NCBI RefSeq assembly: GCF_900112615.1
Contig: NZ_FOMK01000016.1
Span: 1 to 64,000 of the forward strand
Direction of reading: 5' to 3'
DNA from: Chitinophaga sp. CF118
Lineage (GTDB): Bacteria > Bacteroidota > Bacteroidia > Chitinophagales > Chitinophagaceae
DNA: 64,000 nucleotides
The translations under genes and the position numbers were made by a program. The notes below the pieces were generated by a model, which ran no database searches, was not told where the DNA came from, and worked only from the letters and a program-made list of their open reading frames with translations. Below are positions 18,904 through 26,299 of the stretch, in pieces. Position 1 is the stretch's first letter. Each line of letters starts with the position of its first letter.

Positions 18904-19110
18904 TTACTCCCCTATTTGAGTAGGCCAGTGCGTATCTACAGTGGTATCATCATCTGTTTTCCCTCCCGAAACATCAGTACCATCAATCTCCTCTATATTA
19001 TCTTCACCTTCGCCTTTAATAATTCCAAAGGACTTCAGTTTATCAACATCCACGATGCTGTTCTTTTTGTCTTTTGGTTTCTCTTTTTTGTTCTTTTTTT
19101 TCTGTGACAT
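18904..19110 (-). CDS. Double-Gly candidate RiPP precursor, Trp-type tail
   Basis: This 68-aa peptide has a Lys-rich start (MSQKKKNKKEKPKDKK), a helical middle (VDVDKLKSFGIIKG) and a Gly-Gly in TDVSGG. A polar 17-residue tail follows, KTDDDTTVDTHWPTQIGE. The tail has Thr residues for LanB-type dehydration but no Cys, so lanthionine rings could not form within it. The gene lies between the C39 exporter gene and a second GG peptide, 6 bp from the latter. Its D-T-x-V-x-T-x-W segment resembles the fixed tail of the 130-aa family at 25-34 kb. The precursor role is inferred from position, size and the GG site. Confidence 0.65.
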   Translation of the reverse strand: MSQKKKNKKEKPKDKKNSIVDVDKLKSFGIIKGEGEDNIEEIDGTDVSGGKTDDDTTVDTHWPTQIGE

Positions 19111-19116
19111 GACAAG

Positions 19117-19320
19117 TTATTTAGTTTGATTAATATCGATCAACAAATCGGTAGTTTTGAATGAATAATTAGTAGAATCATCCTGTTCATAAATAGGAGG
19201 TTTATATTCCTTAAACCCGCCATACAATGCATCTGACTCTTCTTTTTTTATCTCAAAATCCTTGCATTGCTCCAATCCAGGATTGATATTTTTAGTAAAT
19301 AAATCTTTTAGCTTCTTCAT
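19117..19320 (-). CDS. Double-Gly candidate RiPP precursor, Tyr-rich tail
   Basis: This 67-aa peptide has a leader-like N-terminus (MKKLKDLFTKNINPGLEQCKDFEIKKEES) and a double-Gly cleavage site in ALYGG. The F-x-I/L plus E-E-x-x-x-L pattern before GG matches leaders cut by C39 peptidases. The tail contains several Tyr, Pro, Ser and Thr (FKEYKPPIYEQDDSTNYSF) but no Cys; the only Cys lies in the leader. It follows the helical protein gene and directly precedes the 68-aa peptide gene. Which enzyme modifies it is unknown; the radical SAM protein or LanB are both possible. Confidence 0.65.
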   Translation of the reverse strand: MKKLKDLFTKNINPGLEQCKDFEIKKEESDALYGGFKEYKPPIYEQDDSTNYSFKTTDLLIDINQTK

Positions 19321-19355
19321 TTTAACAGATTTATAGGGTTAAATATTACACCCAA

Positions 19356-20216
19356 TCAATAGAATAACTTAATAACTTTTTCAGTATTAGGAAACATATC
19401 CTTTGACGTTTGTAAAAAATGATTGGCCGCATTAATATAGTGGCTACGGTCTTGAAGATCTATGCCTGAGAATACAATCAAAAAGTTTTTAAGTGTATGT
19501 TCTCTTTCATTACGCACACTGAAATACTGAATGATCTCTTTTAAGAAAACAATTAAAGATTTCAAATAGAGCGCTACATTGTTCTTCATTTTAGCCAGCA
19601 CACCTAATAATTCAAACAGAACCTGGTAAGTCATAGCACACCTCATTTGCGACTCTTCTTCCGGTACAGGATGCGCTATCTTATCCAGGTATTTTACTCC
19701 GGCCGGTTCTTTGGTTAAAAGAAACCATATCAGCCGGTAGCTCAACTGAATGCCATCTTTTAGCTTTGATTCAGCAAAAAAGATTCTGGCGATGTTATGA
19801 TATTGCTGAATCTGAATAAATACCAGGAAATTATATCCCCTTGATATCTTCAAACCTTCATTCGTAATGATTGACTTATAAGTAAGCAGCCGGGCAAGTG
19901 ACATGCGTTTTAACTTATAGTACAGATAGGCTTTTTTGGGATACAAAGTATCTAACAAAACAGCGTTCAGATCTGATCCTTTCTTTTCATTTTCAAGTTT
20001 TTTCTCTCCATCTTCAAAAACCCTGACACTCTCCTCTATTTCCTTGCTCTTTGCCAGGTTTAAAGCATTCTGAAAAACTGATTCATAGTAATCATATTTT
20101 AATAATTCATCTCCGCATGCCACCTTTGCCAGAATTTCTCTGGAATATATACTGGAAAAAAAGTCCTCATTGGCAATACTATTAGCGGCTGTATTCATTA
20201 CTATTATTTTAATCAA
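19356..20216 (-). CDS. Helical (TPR-like) protein of the RiPP operon
   Basis: I do not recognise a named family for this 286-aa soluble protein. It is almost all helix, with TPR-like periodicity (for example AYLYYKLKRMSLARLLTYKS and YHNIARIFFAESKLKDGIQ). Its start overlaps the end of the radical SAM gene by 8 bp; a second Met at codon 7 would remove the overlap and is also possible. The tight coupling suggests a partner of the maturase, perhaps a scaffold that presents the precursor, but this is inference. No catalytic motif is visible. Confidence 0.8.
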   Translation of the reverse strand: MIKIIVMNTAANSIANEDFFSSIYSREILAKVACGDELLKYDYYESVFQNALNLAKSKEIEESVRVFEDGEKKLENEKKGSDLNAVLLDTLYPKKAYLYYKLKRMSLARLLTYKSIITNEGLKISRGYNFLVFIQIQQYHNIARIFFAESKLKDGIQLSYRLIWFLLTKEPAGVKYLDKIAHPVPEEESQMRCAMTYQVLFELLGVLAKMKNNVALYLKSLIVFLKEIIQYFSVRNEREHTLKNFLIVFSGIDLQDRSHYINAANHFLQTSKDMFPNTEKVIKLFY

Positions 20217-21504
20217 CTATAGTCATCAGTTTTTTAACTATTATTTCTTTCTTTTTATTCTCATCAAAATTATACACGCAATAATCTTTCCCTTCATTTT
20301 CAATAGCGTGTTGTGAGCAACCTCCATTACACAATGGCAGAATAGGGCATTCCAGGCAGGGTTTGTTTTTGAATTTAATATCCATCCTGGTATGGAATTT
20401 TGAATTCCATTCGATCTTACCCTCATCATTCAGTACCCCTTCCTTAGAATCGGGTGAAAAGTTTCGTGCTGTACACTTATATACGTCACCATTATAATTA
20501 ATTGTTGCGTGATTTATTTTATCCGCATAACAGGAGTGCCTTACACTATCCGGAATGGCGCCCTCTTCCGACCGGAATCCAATATCTCTAACTAACCTGA
20601 TCAGGAATCTTACCCTATCAGACATTACTTTATCCTCACTCACCTGCCATACTTTGTGAAATGATATGGTGGCAAAATGTCTTTTTTCATTAGAAATAGC
20701 GCACAGATCGTCAAAAACATTTTCAAAATCGCCCATATTAATACTGGTATAATTCACTCTTATACCCACACGAAAATCGTTCTCGCACAACTTCACGATA
20801 TTATTTATAATAGTATCGTACGATCCCCTCGTAGCACTAACAAACCTTACGGTATCATGTGTTTCTTTATTCCCGTCCAGCGTAATCTGCAGACCGGTAA
20901 CTGTATATTTCTTCAATGATTCAATAATCTCATCGGTAAGCAGAAAGGCGTTGGTAGTAAAATGGCAATCAAGATAAATATTATGAATGGCACAGAAGTC
21001 TTCTGCAAAATCCATGATAGGTTCAATAACATCACGATAATACATTAGTGGCTCTCCACCAAACCATGAAATATGAAAGGATTTAAGATTGGGGTTAGAT
21101 TCAATCACATTTGCAATTAAAGAACAGGTTTTATTAACTGTTTCCTTATTCATCTTCGACCCTTTCACGTGCGATTCGTAACAATACCAGCATTTAAAAT
21201 TACAGTTCATGGTAGGGTTTACCACCAATTCAAAATGTGTATCGTTCTTATCTACTTTAGCACTTAACTGTTTTACTTTTTCCACCTCATCCACCTCATC
21301 ATCTACAAAAAATCCATTTTTACAAAGAGAACTATACAATGTTGGATGATACTCTGAAAGCTCTTTTATATTCTCCGGCGTTCTGATAGAGTCAAGAATG
21401 TCAGAAATGGTTGGATCTATGCCAATGAATTTATTGCTAAATGCATTATAGATATAATTTTTGTTTTCATAAACCACACTGGTATTAAACTGACTTTTCT
21501 TCAT
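20209..21504 (-). CDS. Radical SAM/SPASM peptide maturase
   Basis: This 431-aa enzyme carries the radical SAM cluster motif C-x3-C-x2-C at Cys101, Cys105 and Cys108 (TMNCNFKCWYCYE), a GGEP-like SAM contact (WFGGEPLMY), and a C-terminal SPASM domain with several Cys (HSCYAD, YKCTAR, KPCLECPILPLCNGGC) for auxiliary Fe-S clusters. Such enzymes install thioether, C-C or epimerisation changes in RiPP precursors. I use the ATG at 21504; a longer frame to 21540 adds a poor hydrophobic start. It lies downstream of the three paralogous CxC peptides and overlaps the helical protein gene, so those peptides are its likely substrates. Confidence 0.95.
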   Translation of the reverse strand: MKKSQFNTSVVYENKNYIYNAFSNKFIGIDPTISDILDSIRTPENIKELSEYHPTLYSSLCKNGFFVDDEVDEVEKVKQLSAKVDKNDTHFELVVNPTMNCNFKCWYCYESHVKGSKMNKETVNKTCSLIANVIESNPNLKSFHISWFGGEPLMYYRDVIEPIMDFAEDFCAIHNIYLDCHFTTNAFLLTDEIIESLKKYTVTGLQITLDGNKETHDTVRFVSATRGSYDTIINNIVKLCENDFRVGIRVNYTSINMGDFENVFDDLCAISNEKRHFATISFHKVWQVSEDKVMSDRVRFLIRLVRDIGFRSEEGAIPDSVRHSCYADKINHATINYNGDVYKCTARNFSPDSKEGVLNDEGKIEWNSKFHTRMDIKFKNKPCLECPILPLCNGGCSQHAIENEGKDYCVYNFDENKKKEIIVKKLMTIVD

Positions 21505-21579
21505 AATACAAACATTTAAGTATAATAAAAAACAAAACAAGATTATCAGTAGCCGAACAAATAGTAGATCGTAGCTTAA

Positions 21580-21621
21580 AATGAATAGCCTATCTTTTCT
21601 TAATCTGACAGGCTATTCATT
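21580..21621 (-). terminator. Attenuator-like hairpin between precursor and maturase genes
   Basis: A 12-bp perfect stem (AATGAATAGCCT/AGGCTATTCATT) with an 18-base loop lies between the last CxC peptide gene and the radical SAM gene. On the minus strand only a short T-rich stretch follows, so it may be a partial terminator that lets precursor mRNA exceed maturase mRNA. Confidence 0.6.
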
Positions 21622-21685
21622 CATTAAGTGTAAGGAATGCCTTCCAGAAACCTATCCTAACATTTTTACTCCATACATGCCTATC

Positions 21686-21877
21686 TTATGCAGACTCGAC
21701 AGGCGTAGAAGTACAATGGCATTTAGAGAAATTAATTTCAATTGCTTCATCAAGGCTTTCGGCACCCAAAGCATCTGAAAAACCTCCAGCTAACTTGCCG
21801 GCTTCAGTTTCACTCAATTTTTCAAAATCAAGAGATTTAGCAGCTTTCTCAATAGCTGATTTTTTGTCTGTGGACAT
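21686..21877 (-). CDS. Double-Gly RiPP precursor 1 (CxC core)
   Basis: This 63-aa peptide is one of three paralogs. The leader (MSTDKKSAIEKAAKSLDFEKL, then SETEAGKLAGG) has the LS-x-x-E-x-x-x-L-x-GG form cut by C39 peptidases. The core begins FSDALGAES and ends INFSKCHCTSTPVESA. The C-x-C pair with nearby Ser/Thr offers sites for thioether chemistry by radical SAM or LanB enzymes. Start and leader are almost identical to precursor 2, and a 62-bp upstream block is also shared, so this is a recent tandem duplicate. It is followed by the attenuator-like hairpin and then the radical SAM gene. Confidence 0.88.
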   Translation of the reverse strand: MSTDKKSAIEKAAKSLDFEKLSETEAGKLAGGFSDALGAESLDEAIEINFSKCHCTSTPVESA

Positions 21878-21939
21878 AGCTTTAAATTTGAAATTTGAGC
21901 CTACTCTTTATAATGGTTTTCGGCATCCCCATATTGTAA
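21878..21939 (-). repeat. Duplicated 5' leader, copy 1
   Basis: About 62 bp directly upstream of precursor 1 are identical by eye to 22229-22290 upstream of precursor 2. The block probably carries the same translation-initiation region, and perhaps a promoter, for each gene. Confidence 0.85.
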
Positions 21940-21955
21940 CAAACAAATATTTTAG

Positions 21956-22030
21956 TTTAGCCTGCTTTTTTCTTCAGCATTGCTACTTCCTGTCTCTTTT
22001 TAATTAAAGACATTTCCCGGGTTAAAACTG
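21956..22030 (-). pseudogene. Relic of the TonB-type receptor 3' end
   Basis: Read on the minus strand this spacer gives SFNPGNVFN, a stop, then KETGSSNAEEKSRLN. That matches the C-terminus of the receptor at 22525-24918, which reads SFNLGKSFKSKETKSSNAEEKSRLK. The match covers about 25 codons with an in-frame stop. So the spacer between precursors 2 and 1 is a leftover of the receptor gene end, duplicated together with a precursor gene. Confidence 0.85.
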
Positions 22031-22036
22031 CTATGC

Positions 22037-22228
22037 CTATGCTGTAGTAGGCGTAGAAGTACAATGACATTTGGAAAAGTTAATTGTAATTCCACCATCA
22101 TCGGCGCTTTCGTCATTAAGAGCATCTGAAAAACCTCCTGCTAACTGGCCTGCTTCATTTTCACTCAATTTTTCAAACTCAAGAGATTTAGCAGCTTTCT
22201 CAATAGGTGAATTTTTTTCTGTAGACAT
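22037..22228 (-). CDS. Double-Gly RiPP precursor 2 (CxC core)
   Basis: This 63-aa paralog of precursor 1 has leader MSTEKNSPIEKAAKSLEFEKL, then SENEAGQLAGG, and a core starting FSDALNDES with a Gly-Gly turn (DDGGITIN) and ending FSKCHCTSTPTTA. Compared with precursor 1 the C-terminal FSKCHCTSTP is unchanged while the middle and last residues differ, which suggests the CxC-TSTP part is the modified unit. The gene lies between precursor 3 and the receptor relic. The DGGI inside the core might be a second cleavage point, but it lacks leader context. Confidence 0.88.
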   Translation of the reverse strand: MSTEKNSPIEKAAKSLEFEKLSENEAGQLAGGFSDALNDESADDGGITINFSKCHCTSTPTTA

Positions 22229-22290
22229 AGCTTTAAATTTGAAATTTGAGCCTACTCTTTATAATGGTTTTCGGCATCCCCATATTGTTA
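22229..22290 (-). repeat. Duplicated 5' leader, copy 2
   Basis: The partner of the block at 21878-21939: about 62 identical bases immediately upstream of precursor 2. Precursor 3 lacks it; its upstream spacer is only 32 bp and runs from the receptor gene. Confidence 0.85.
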
Positions 22291-22300
22291 AAAGAAATAT

Positions 22301-22492
22301 TTAGTTTGTAGTAGGCGTATAAGGGCAATTACATTTAGACATGTTCAGAATAATCCCACCATCATCGGCGCTTTGGACTTCCGTTGCATCTGAAAAACCT
22401 CCTGTTAGCTTACCTTCTTCATTTTCATTCAATTTTTCAAAATCAAGATCTTTAGCAGTTTTCTTATTAGCTGACTTTTTTTCTGTGGACAT
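22301..22492 (-). CDS. Double-Gly RiPP precursor 3 (divergent CxC core)
   Basis: This 63-aa paralog has leader MSTEKKSANKKTAKDLDFEKL, then NENEEGKLTGG. The core begins FSDATEVQS and shares SADDGGI with precursor 2, but ends LNMSKCNCPYTPTTN. The C-x-C and T-P are kept, while His becomes Asn and Thr-Ser becomes Pro-Tyr. It is the oldest-looking copy and lies 32 bp after the receptor gene, the position copied in the tandem duplication. Three related cores imply three product variants. Confidence 0.88.
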   Translation of the reverse strand: MSTEKKSANKKTAKDLDFEKLNENEEGKLTGGFSDATEVQSADDGGIILNMSKCNCPYTPTTN

Positions 22493-22524
22493 AGTTTAAA
22501 ATTTGAAAGTGTTCAACAAACATT

Positions 22525-24918
22525 TTATTTCAACCTGCTTTTCTCTTCAGCATTACTACTTTTTGTTTCTTTCGACTTAAAGGATTTTCCCAGATTAAAA
22601 CTGTACACCAACGAAAGTGAAAAAACGCGGCTTTGTTCTTTCTGTCTTATCCTGATAACAGATTCATTATAATAGCTGGTTGCCTTAAAATTATTGGTAT
22701 AAAAAATATCGCTTATTGATGCCTTTGCAGTGAGTTTATTCTTCATCAGTTTCTTCTGTATACCCAAATCAACACTTGCGATACGTCCGGTAACAATATT
22801 ACCTGTAACAACCTTCGGCGTATAAAGCCCGTTCAGATTTATACCAAATCCATTAGTCAGACTAATATCCTGTTCGGTTTGCAGTACAAATGATCCTTCT
22901 TTAATAGAAAACTCAGGTGCAATAGATTCTGTATAGGTTAGCAATAGATTATTACTGGTATTCCACCATTCAGTTATTTTAACAGGAATGCTGAATGTGC
23001 CGGTATATACAGTATTACTGCCTGTATTTTTGCGCAATATTGTCATTTGCTTGAGAGCAGGATCGTTCTCAATTACCTGGTTAATAACATCTTTTGTATG
23101 AGAATAGCTTAAGCCAATATAATACTGACTTTTAAAAATATAGCCCAGCTCAACAGAATTGGTGAATTGTGGATTCAAAAAGGGATTACCCGTTTGTATG
23201 GTGTAATTATCAATAAAATATTTATATGGATTTAACTCAAAGTAGGAAGGACGCTTAATTCGTCTATTATAAGAAAGAGTAAGAGAATTGCTTTCGTCCT
23301 TATTAAGATTCTTCTTTAAAAAGATTGACGGGAAAAGGTTAAAATAATTCCGTGCTATAACGGTATCCTGCTCACCACCCGCTAAGGTGCCGGCAATATC
23401 ACTGTTTTCACCCCGTAGTCCCAGTTTATATTCTACACCCGCCACGGTTCCATTAAAATTAACAAAGCCCGCATATATCTTCTCACTGTATTTATAATTA
23501 AATCCAAGACCGGGTATCTTGCCCCATTCACCGTTATTGTAATTCTGATAGGAATTCTCATTATTAATATCAGTAACGGTAGCTTTTCCTCCGAAAGACA
23601 GTCCCATTCCCCCTTTAAACATCTTGTTATACTTCACATCTGCCGTAAATATTTTTGCAATACTGGGATACAGAAAATTAAAAACAGTGTCTTCAATTAC
23701 GGTATTATTGAAATCAAATGTTTTGCTATAGGTTCCACTCACCCCTTTTCTATCATTATAGGTATAATCCGAAACAAGGGTAAATTTAGAGCCTAAAGAA
23801 TCTGTAGTGATACCATAATTCAGGCCTATATTGGAAAACTTCGTTTTTGTATAAGAAGGGAATATCCCATCGGAAAGGGTATTATTCTGATGAAGCGGAT
23901 AATCTATATTTGTTACTGAATGACTGGTATCTTTATATGACCCAAACTGGCCGGTATAATCAATAGCAATGTATTGCTTATTACTAATATCGTAGGTGGC
24001 ACCCAGTTTCACATTATTCGAATTTCGCAACCCGGTTGAAGATGTAGCAGAATGATACTGTCCATTATCAGTAAAGCTCCTCTCCTGGGTAATATCCTGA
24101 AAATTTTTCTCCCATCCGTAGGAATAACTTCCACTTAACCCTACTTTCTTCTTTCTGTAGTTTAGACTCAGATAAGGCCGATAGGCGGGGTATTTTCCTA
24201 TTCCAATAGAATAATCTGCACCTACATAACCATTCAGGCCACTATTCAGATTTTTCTTCAGCACGATATTAATAATACCACCACTACCTTCTGCATCATA
24301 TTCTGCCGGAGGATGAGCTATAATTTCTATGGATTTAATATCATTTGATTTTAAATTGGCCAGGTAGTTCTTTAAATCATCTCCCTTGAGATTAAGCATT
24401 CTTCCATTAACCATTACACGGGTTCCCCATACTCCATTAATAGAGATATTGCCGTTATTTATGAAGACTCCGGGAGCCAAACGGAATAAGTCGATAGAAG
24501 ATTTTCCTGTTGCAATGGCATTATCCTGCACATTCATTACAACACGATCTATCTTTCTCGTTACGAAGGGTTTACTGGCCGTTATTGTTACTTCGCGTAA
24601 CTGTTTCTCGCTTTTCTTCAAAACAATTACTTCCGAATCCAGTGAAGTTTGTAGCTGTATTTCCTTTGAAAAATCTACGTAAGATGTATGCCTGATTTTC
24701 ATTACATACCTGCCCACACTATCAATCATTAATTTAAAACTGCCATCTTCAGAGGCAATTTTTTCTCCAATAACTAAAGAGCCTTTTAATATAACAACAG
24801 AGGCAAATGCAACCGGCTGCCCAGTTTCATCAATAACCCTTCCTGCAACAGAAACTGCCTGAGCGCTAGCCCCTATAGCAAAAACCATAAACACCAAATA
24901 AAAGACTATATTTTTCAT
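22525..24918 (-). CDS. Outer-membrane TonB-type receptor of the RiPP island
   Basis: This 797-aa outer-membrane protein has a signal peptide (MKNIVFYLVFMVFAIGASAQA), a carboxypeptidase-regulatory-like domain (VAGRVIDETGQPVAFASVVI), a plug-like domain (about 125-220, with SAEGSGG-type IINIVLKK) and a beta-barrel of the 'outer membrane beta-barrel family' kind. It is the first gene of the minus-strand RiPP operon and is followed by precursor 3. In Bacteroidota RiPP clusters such barrels may release the product, import it, or serve as self-receptor; the sequence does not say which. Its last codons are duplicated as a relic at 21956-22030. Confidence 0.93.
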   Translation of the reverse strand: MKNIVFYLVFMVFAIGASAQAVSVAGRVIDETGQPVAFASVVILKGSLVIGEKIASEDGSFKLMIDSVGRYVMKIRHTSYVDFSKEIQLQTSLDSEVIVLKKSEKQLREVTITASKPFVTRKIDRVVMNVQDNAIATGKSSIDLFRLAPGVFINNGNISINGVWGTRVMVNGRMLNLKGDDLKNYLANLKSNDIKSIEIIAHPPAEYDAEGSGGIINIVLKKNLNSGLNGYVGADYSIGIGKYPAYRPYLSLNYRKKKVGLSGSYSYGWEKNFQDITQERSFTDNGQYHSATSSTGLRNSNNVKLGATYDISNKQYIAIDYTGQFGSYKDTSHSVTNIDYPLHQNNTLSDGIFPSYTKTKFSNIGLNYGITTDSLGSKFTLVSDYTYNDRKGVSGTYSKTFDFNNTVIEDTVFNFLYPSIAKIFTADVKYNKMFKGGMGLSFGGKATVTDINNENSYQNYNNGEWGKIPGLGFNYKYSEKIYAGFVNFNGTVAGVEYKLGLRGENSDIAGTLAGGEQDTVIARNYFNLFPSIFLKKNLNKDESNSLTLSYNRRIKRPSYFELNPYKYFIDNYTIQTGNPFLNPQFTNSVELGYIFKSQYYIGLSYSHTKDVINQVIENDPALKQMTILRKNTGSNTVYTGTFSIPVKITEWWNTSNNLLLTYTESIAPEFSIKEGSFVLQTEQDISLTNGFGINLNGLYTPKVVTGNIVTGRIASVDLGIQKKLMKNKLTAKASISDIFYTNNFKATSYYNESVIRIRQKEQSRVFSLSLVYSFNLGKSFKSKETKSSNAEEKSRLK

Positions 24919-25006
24919 CGAATAAAATTTGTAATGCCTATGCAGTCGAAGCAGTTATTCCTTTCTGAACTGAATTTCTAAAACATTCCCATGAATAGAA
25001 AACGAC

Positions 25007-25057
25007 TTCGATGAGTATACACGATTTTTCGATGAAGAAGGGGTAACGGTTCGATGA
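25007..25057 (-). promoter_or_regulatory. Putative LytTR operator, three TTCGATGA direct repeats
   Basis: The octamer TTCGATGA occurs at 25007-25014, 25028-25035 and 25050-25057, spacing 21 and 22 bp, about 90-140 bp upstream of the receptor gene that opens the RiPP operon. Direct repeats two helical turns apart are the known layout for LytTR regulators. The core TTCGA recurs with 21-bp spacing at 10719-10745. Confidence 0.65.
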
Positions 25058-25110
25058 AGCTTATTCCGGATGGGGTTAAATTCCTGGAGGGGAGCCAGTA
25101 ATACAATATA

Positions 25111-25148
25111 AAAAGCTACCAGGACTAACAAACCTGGTAGCTTCTTTT
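25111..25148. terminator. Hairpin terminator of the 130-aa gene copy 1
   Basis: Stem AAGCTACCAGG/CCTGGTAGCTT with flanking A and T runs. It lies 13 bp beyond the stop of the minus-strand gene at 25161 and is nearly identical to the hairpin at 10263-10298. Confidence 0.8.
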
Positions 25149-25160
25149 AAAGTGCTGATA

Positions 25161-25550
25161 TTACCATGCAGTGGTTATAGCGGTATCCTCAACACCTTCA
25201 CCACCACCATCTTCATCGCCAGAAGGAACGGCCCTGTCGGCAACAATCGCATCTTCAAATCGAATAACTCCATCTGTGTTTACTATCGGTATTTTTACGA
25301 TAGCTTTTCCTTTGGCATCAATACCGGCATATACCAAAGTTCTTTTGCCGCTTTCATCTAAAGCTGGGTAAATGATGATCCCTTCACAACCGGGTTGTGC
25401 CAGGATCTTGTCCATAATAGCTCTACCGATAACATGTCCATAGGCCTGTTCGGGGTAAGCATCAAAATAATCTTTTACTAATTTGGTACCTAGCTCGATA
25501 CCTACATGCTCGCCTATTTGAGCAACGGGGATTTGGGTTTGGGTTTGCAT
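25161..25550 (-). CDS. 130-aa multicopy family, copy 1 (unknown function)
   Basis: I cannot name this family. The 129-aa protein has no signal peptide. It starts with a Gln/Thr-rich tip (MQTQTQIP), followed by a compact domain VAQIGEHVGIELGTKLVKDY ... ILAQPGCEGIIIYPALDESG ... RTLVYAGIDAKGKAIVK ... DGVIRFEDAIVADR (residues ~9-106). Then come an acidic Gly-rich linker (about 15 residues) and a fixed end EDTAITTAW. Three further copies lie at 32341, 33610 and 34027; the domain is nearly invariant and the linker differs each time. The single invariant Cys in QPGCEG and the Trp-ended tail are the obvious candidate functional points. Plus-strand sequence just beyond its start is a decayed copy of the 245-aa gene. 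Confidence 0.9.
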   Translation of the reverse strand: MQTQTQIPVAQIGEHVGIELGTKLVKDYFDAYPEQAYGHVIGRAIMDKILAQPGCEGIIIYPALDESGKRTLVYAGIDAKGKAIVKIPIVNTDGVIRFEDAIVADRAVPSGDEDGGGEGVEDTAITTAW

Positions 25551-25612
25551 ATTTTGAAGGTTTCCCTAATTTAAAATAAAAAAACCGTATTTTTTGGGAG
25601 AAATAATAGGTT

Positions 25613-25665
25613 GTAAACTTGCACCCTATTACCAAAAGAAAACTTAATGATAAACAGGAATATAT
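25613..25665 (+). pseudogene. Decayed 5' end of the 245-aa gene (copy beside 130-aa copy 1)
   Basis: The segment containing ATTACCAAAAGAAAACT followed by GATAAACAGG matches the first ~45 bases of the intact gene at 32802. The shared AAATAAAAAAA-CGTATTTTTT spacer also lies between it and the 130-aa gene. No start codon or usable frame remains. Confidence 0.75.
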
Positions 25666-25864
25666 TTATCATTAAGTTGAAATGTATAGAAAAAAGGAGT
25701 TTTTGTGTGTTAATCTTTATTGTAGTAATTCTGACCGCACTTGTTATTTATTTTAATTCAGACAATAAAAATGTCCTATACTGCTTTTGAGGAGCCAATT
25801 GATTAATATTGTTGTTATAAAACTAATAGTTTATTCAAGCTTTAAACCCGATAAGATAGTTGGA

Positions 25865-26242
25865 ATGTATAAACTAAATACCATATTGGTCATTCTGTTC
25901 TTCCTAAACGCCTGTGATGCTTTTAAAGGCAGTGAAAAAAGGATAATAAACATAGGAAAAATGATAATAAAGCTGGACACTTTAAATCCTAAAACCAGGG
26001 AAGTGGCCGATGTTGTTATACTTGGAGACCACCTGGTGCAGAAAGTGGCACTTATAAAAGCCCATGCAAAATCTTATCAGTTGAAAGTAAGAGAAGGCGA
26101 TTTAAGATATCCGTATGGCGATAACCGAGCTGATTACATACTAACCATTCATACAGATTATCAGGATATTGATATAAGGCTAAGATATAACAACCGCAAA
26201 GATAAATATGACATTCTGGGTTGGATGACTGCAAATAAATGA
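25865..26242 (+). CDS. Small lipoprotein (125 aa), hypothetical
   Basis: From the ATG at 25865 a lipoprotein signal is clear (MYKLNTILVILFFLNACDAF, lipid-bearing Cys at ~18). A longer frame from 25787 places 26 extra residues before it and is unlikely. The mature part is about 105 residues of mixed charge, ending with several aromatic-rich strands (YILTIHTDYQDIDIRLRYNN and YDILGWMTANK). No family recognised. It stands alone, convergent with the DUF6169-like operon. Confidence 0.75.
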   Translation: MYKLNTILVILFFLNACDAFKGSEKRIINIGKMIIKLDTLNPKTREVADVVILGDHLVQKVALIKAHAKSYQLKVREGDLRYPYGDNRADYILTIHTDYQDIDIRLRYNNRKDKYDILGWMTANK

Positions 26243-26299
26243 TATGTAGCTATGCATAAATAGGGCGGAAGAATCATCAGGACAGCTTTACCTTTGTTT

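Noticed and set aside
18835..19107. Plus-strand 90-codon frame, hydrophobic
   Set aside because: It is antisense to the exporter start and the Lys-rich GG peptide; poly-Phe comes from antisense poly-Lys codons.
25152..25371. Plus-strand frames repeated at each 130-aa gene (also 32318-32554, 33604-33804, 34018-34231)
   Set aside because: They recur only because the minus-strand genes are near-identical; the sense proteins are far more conserved and better formed.
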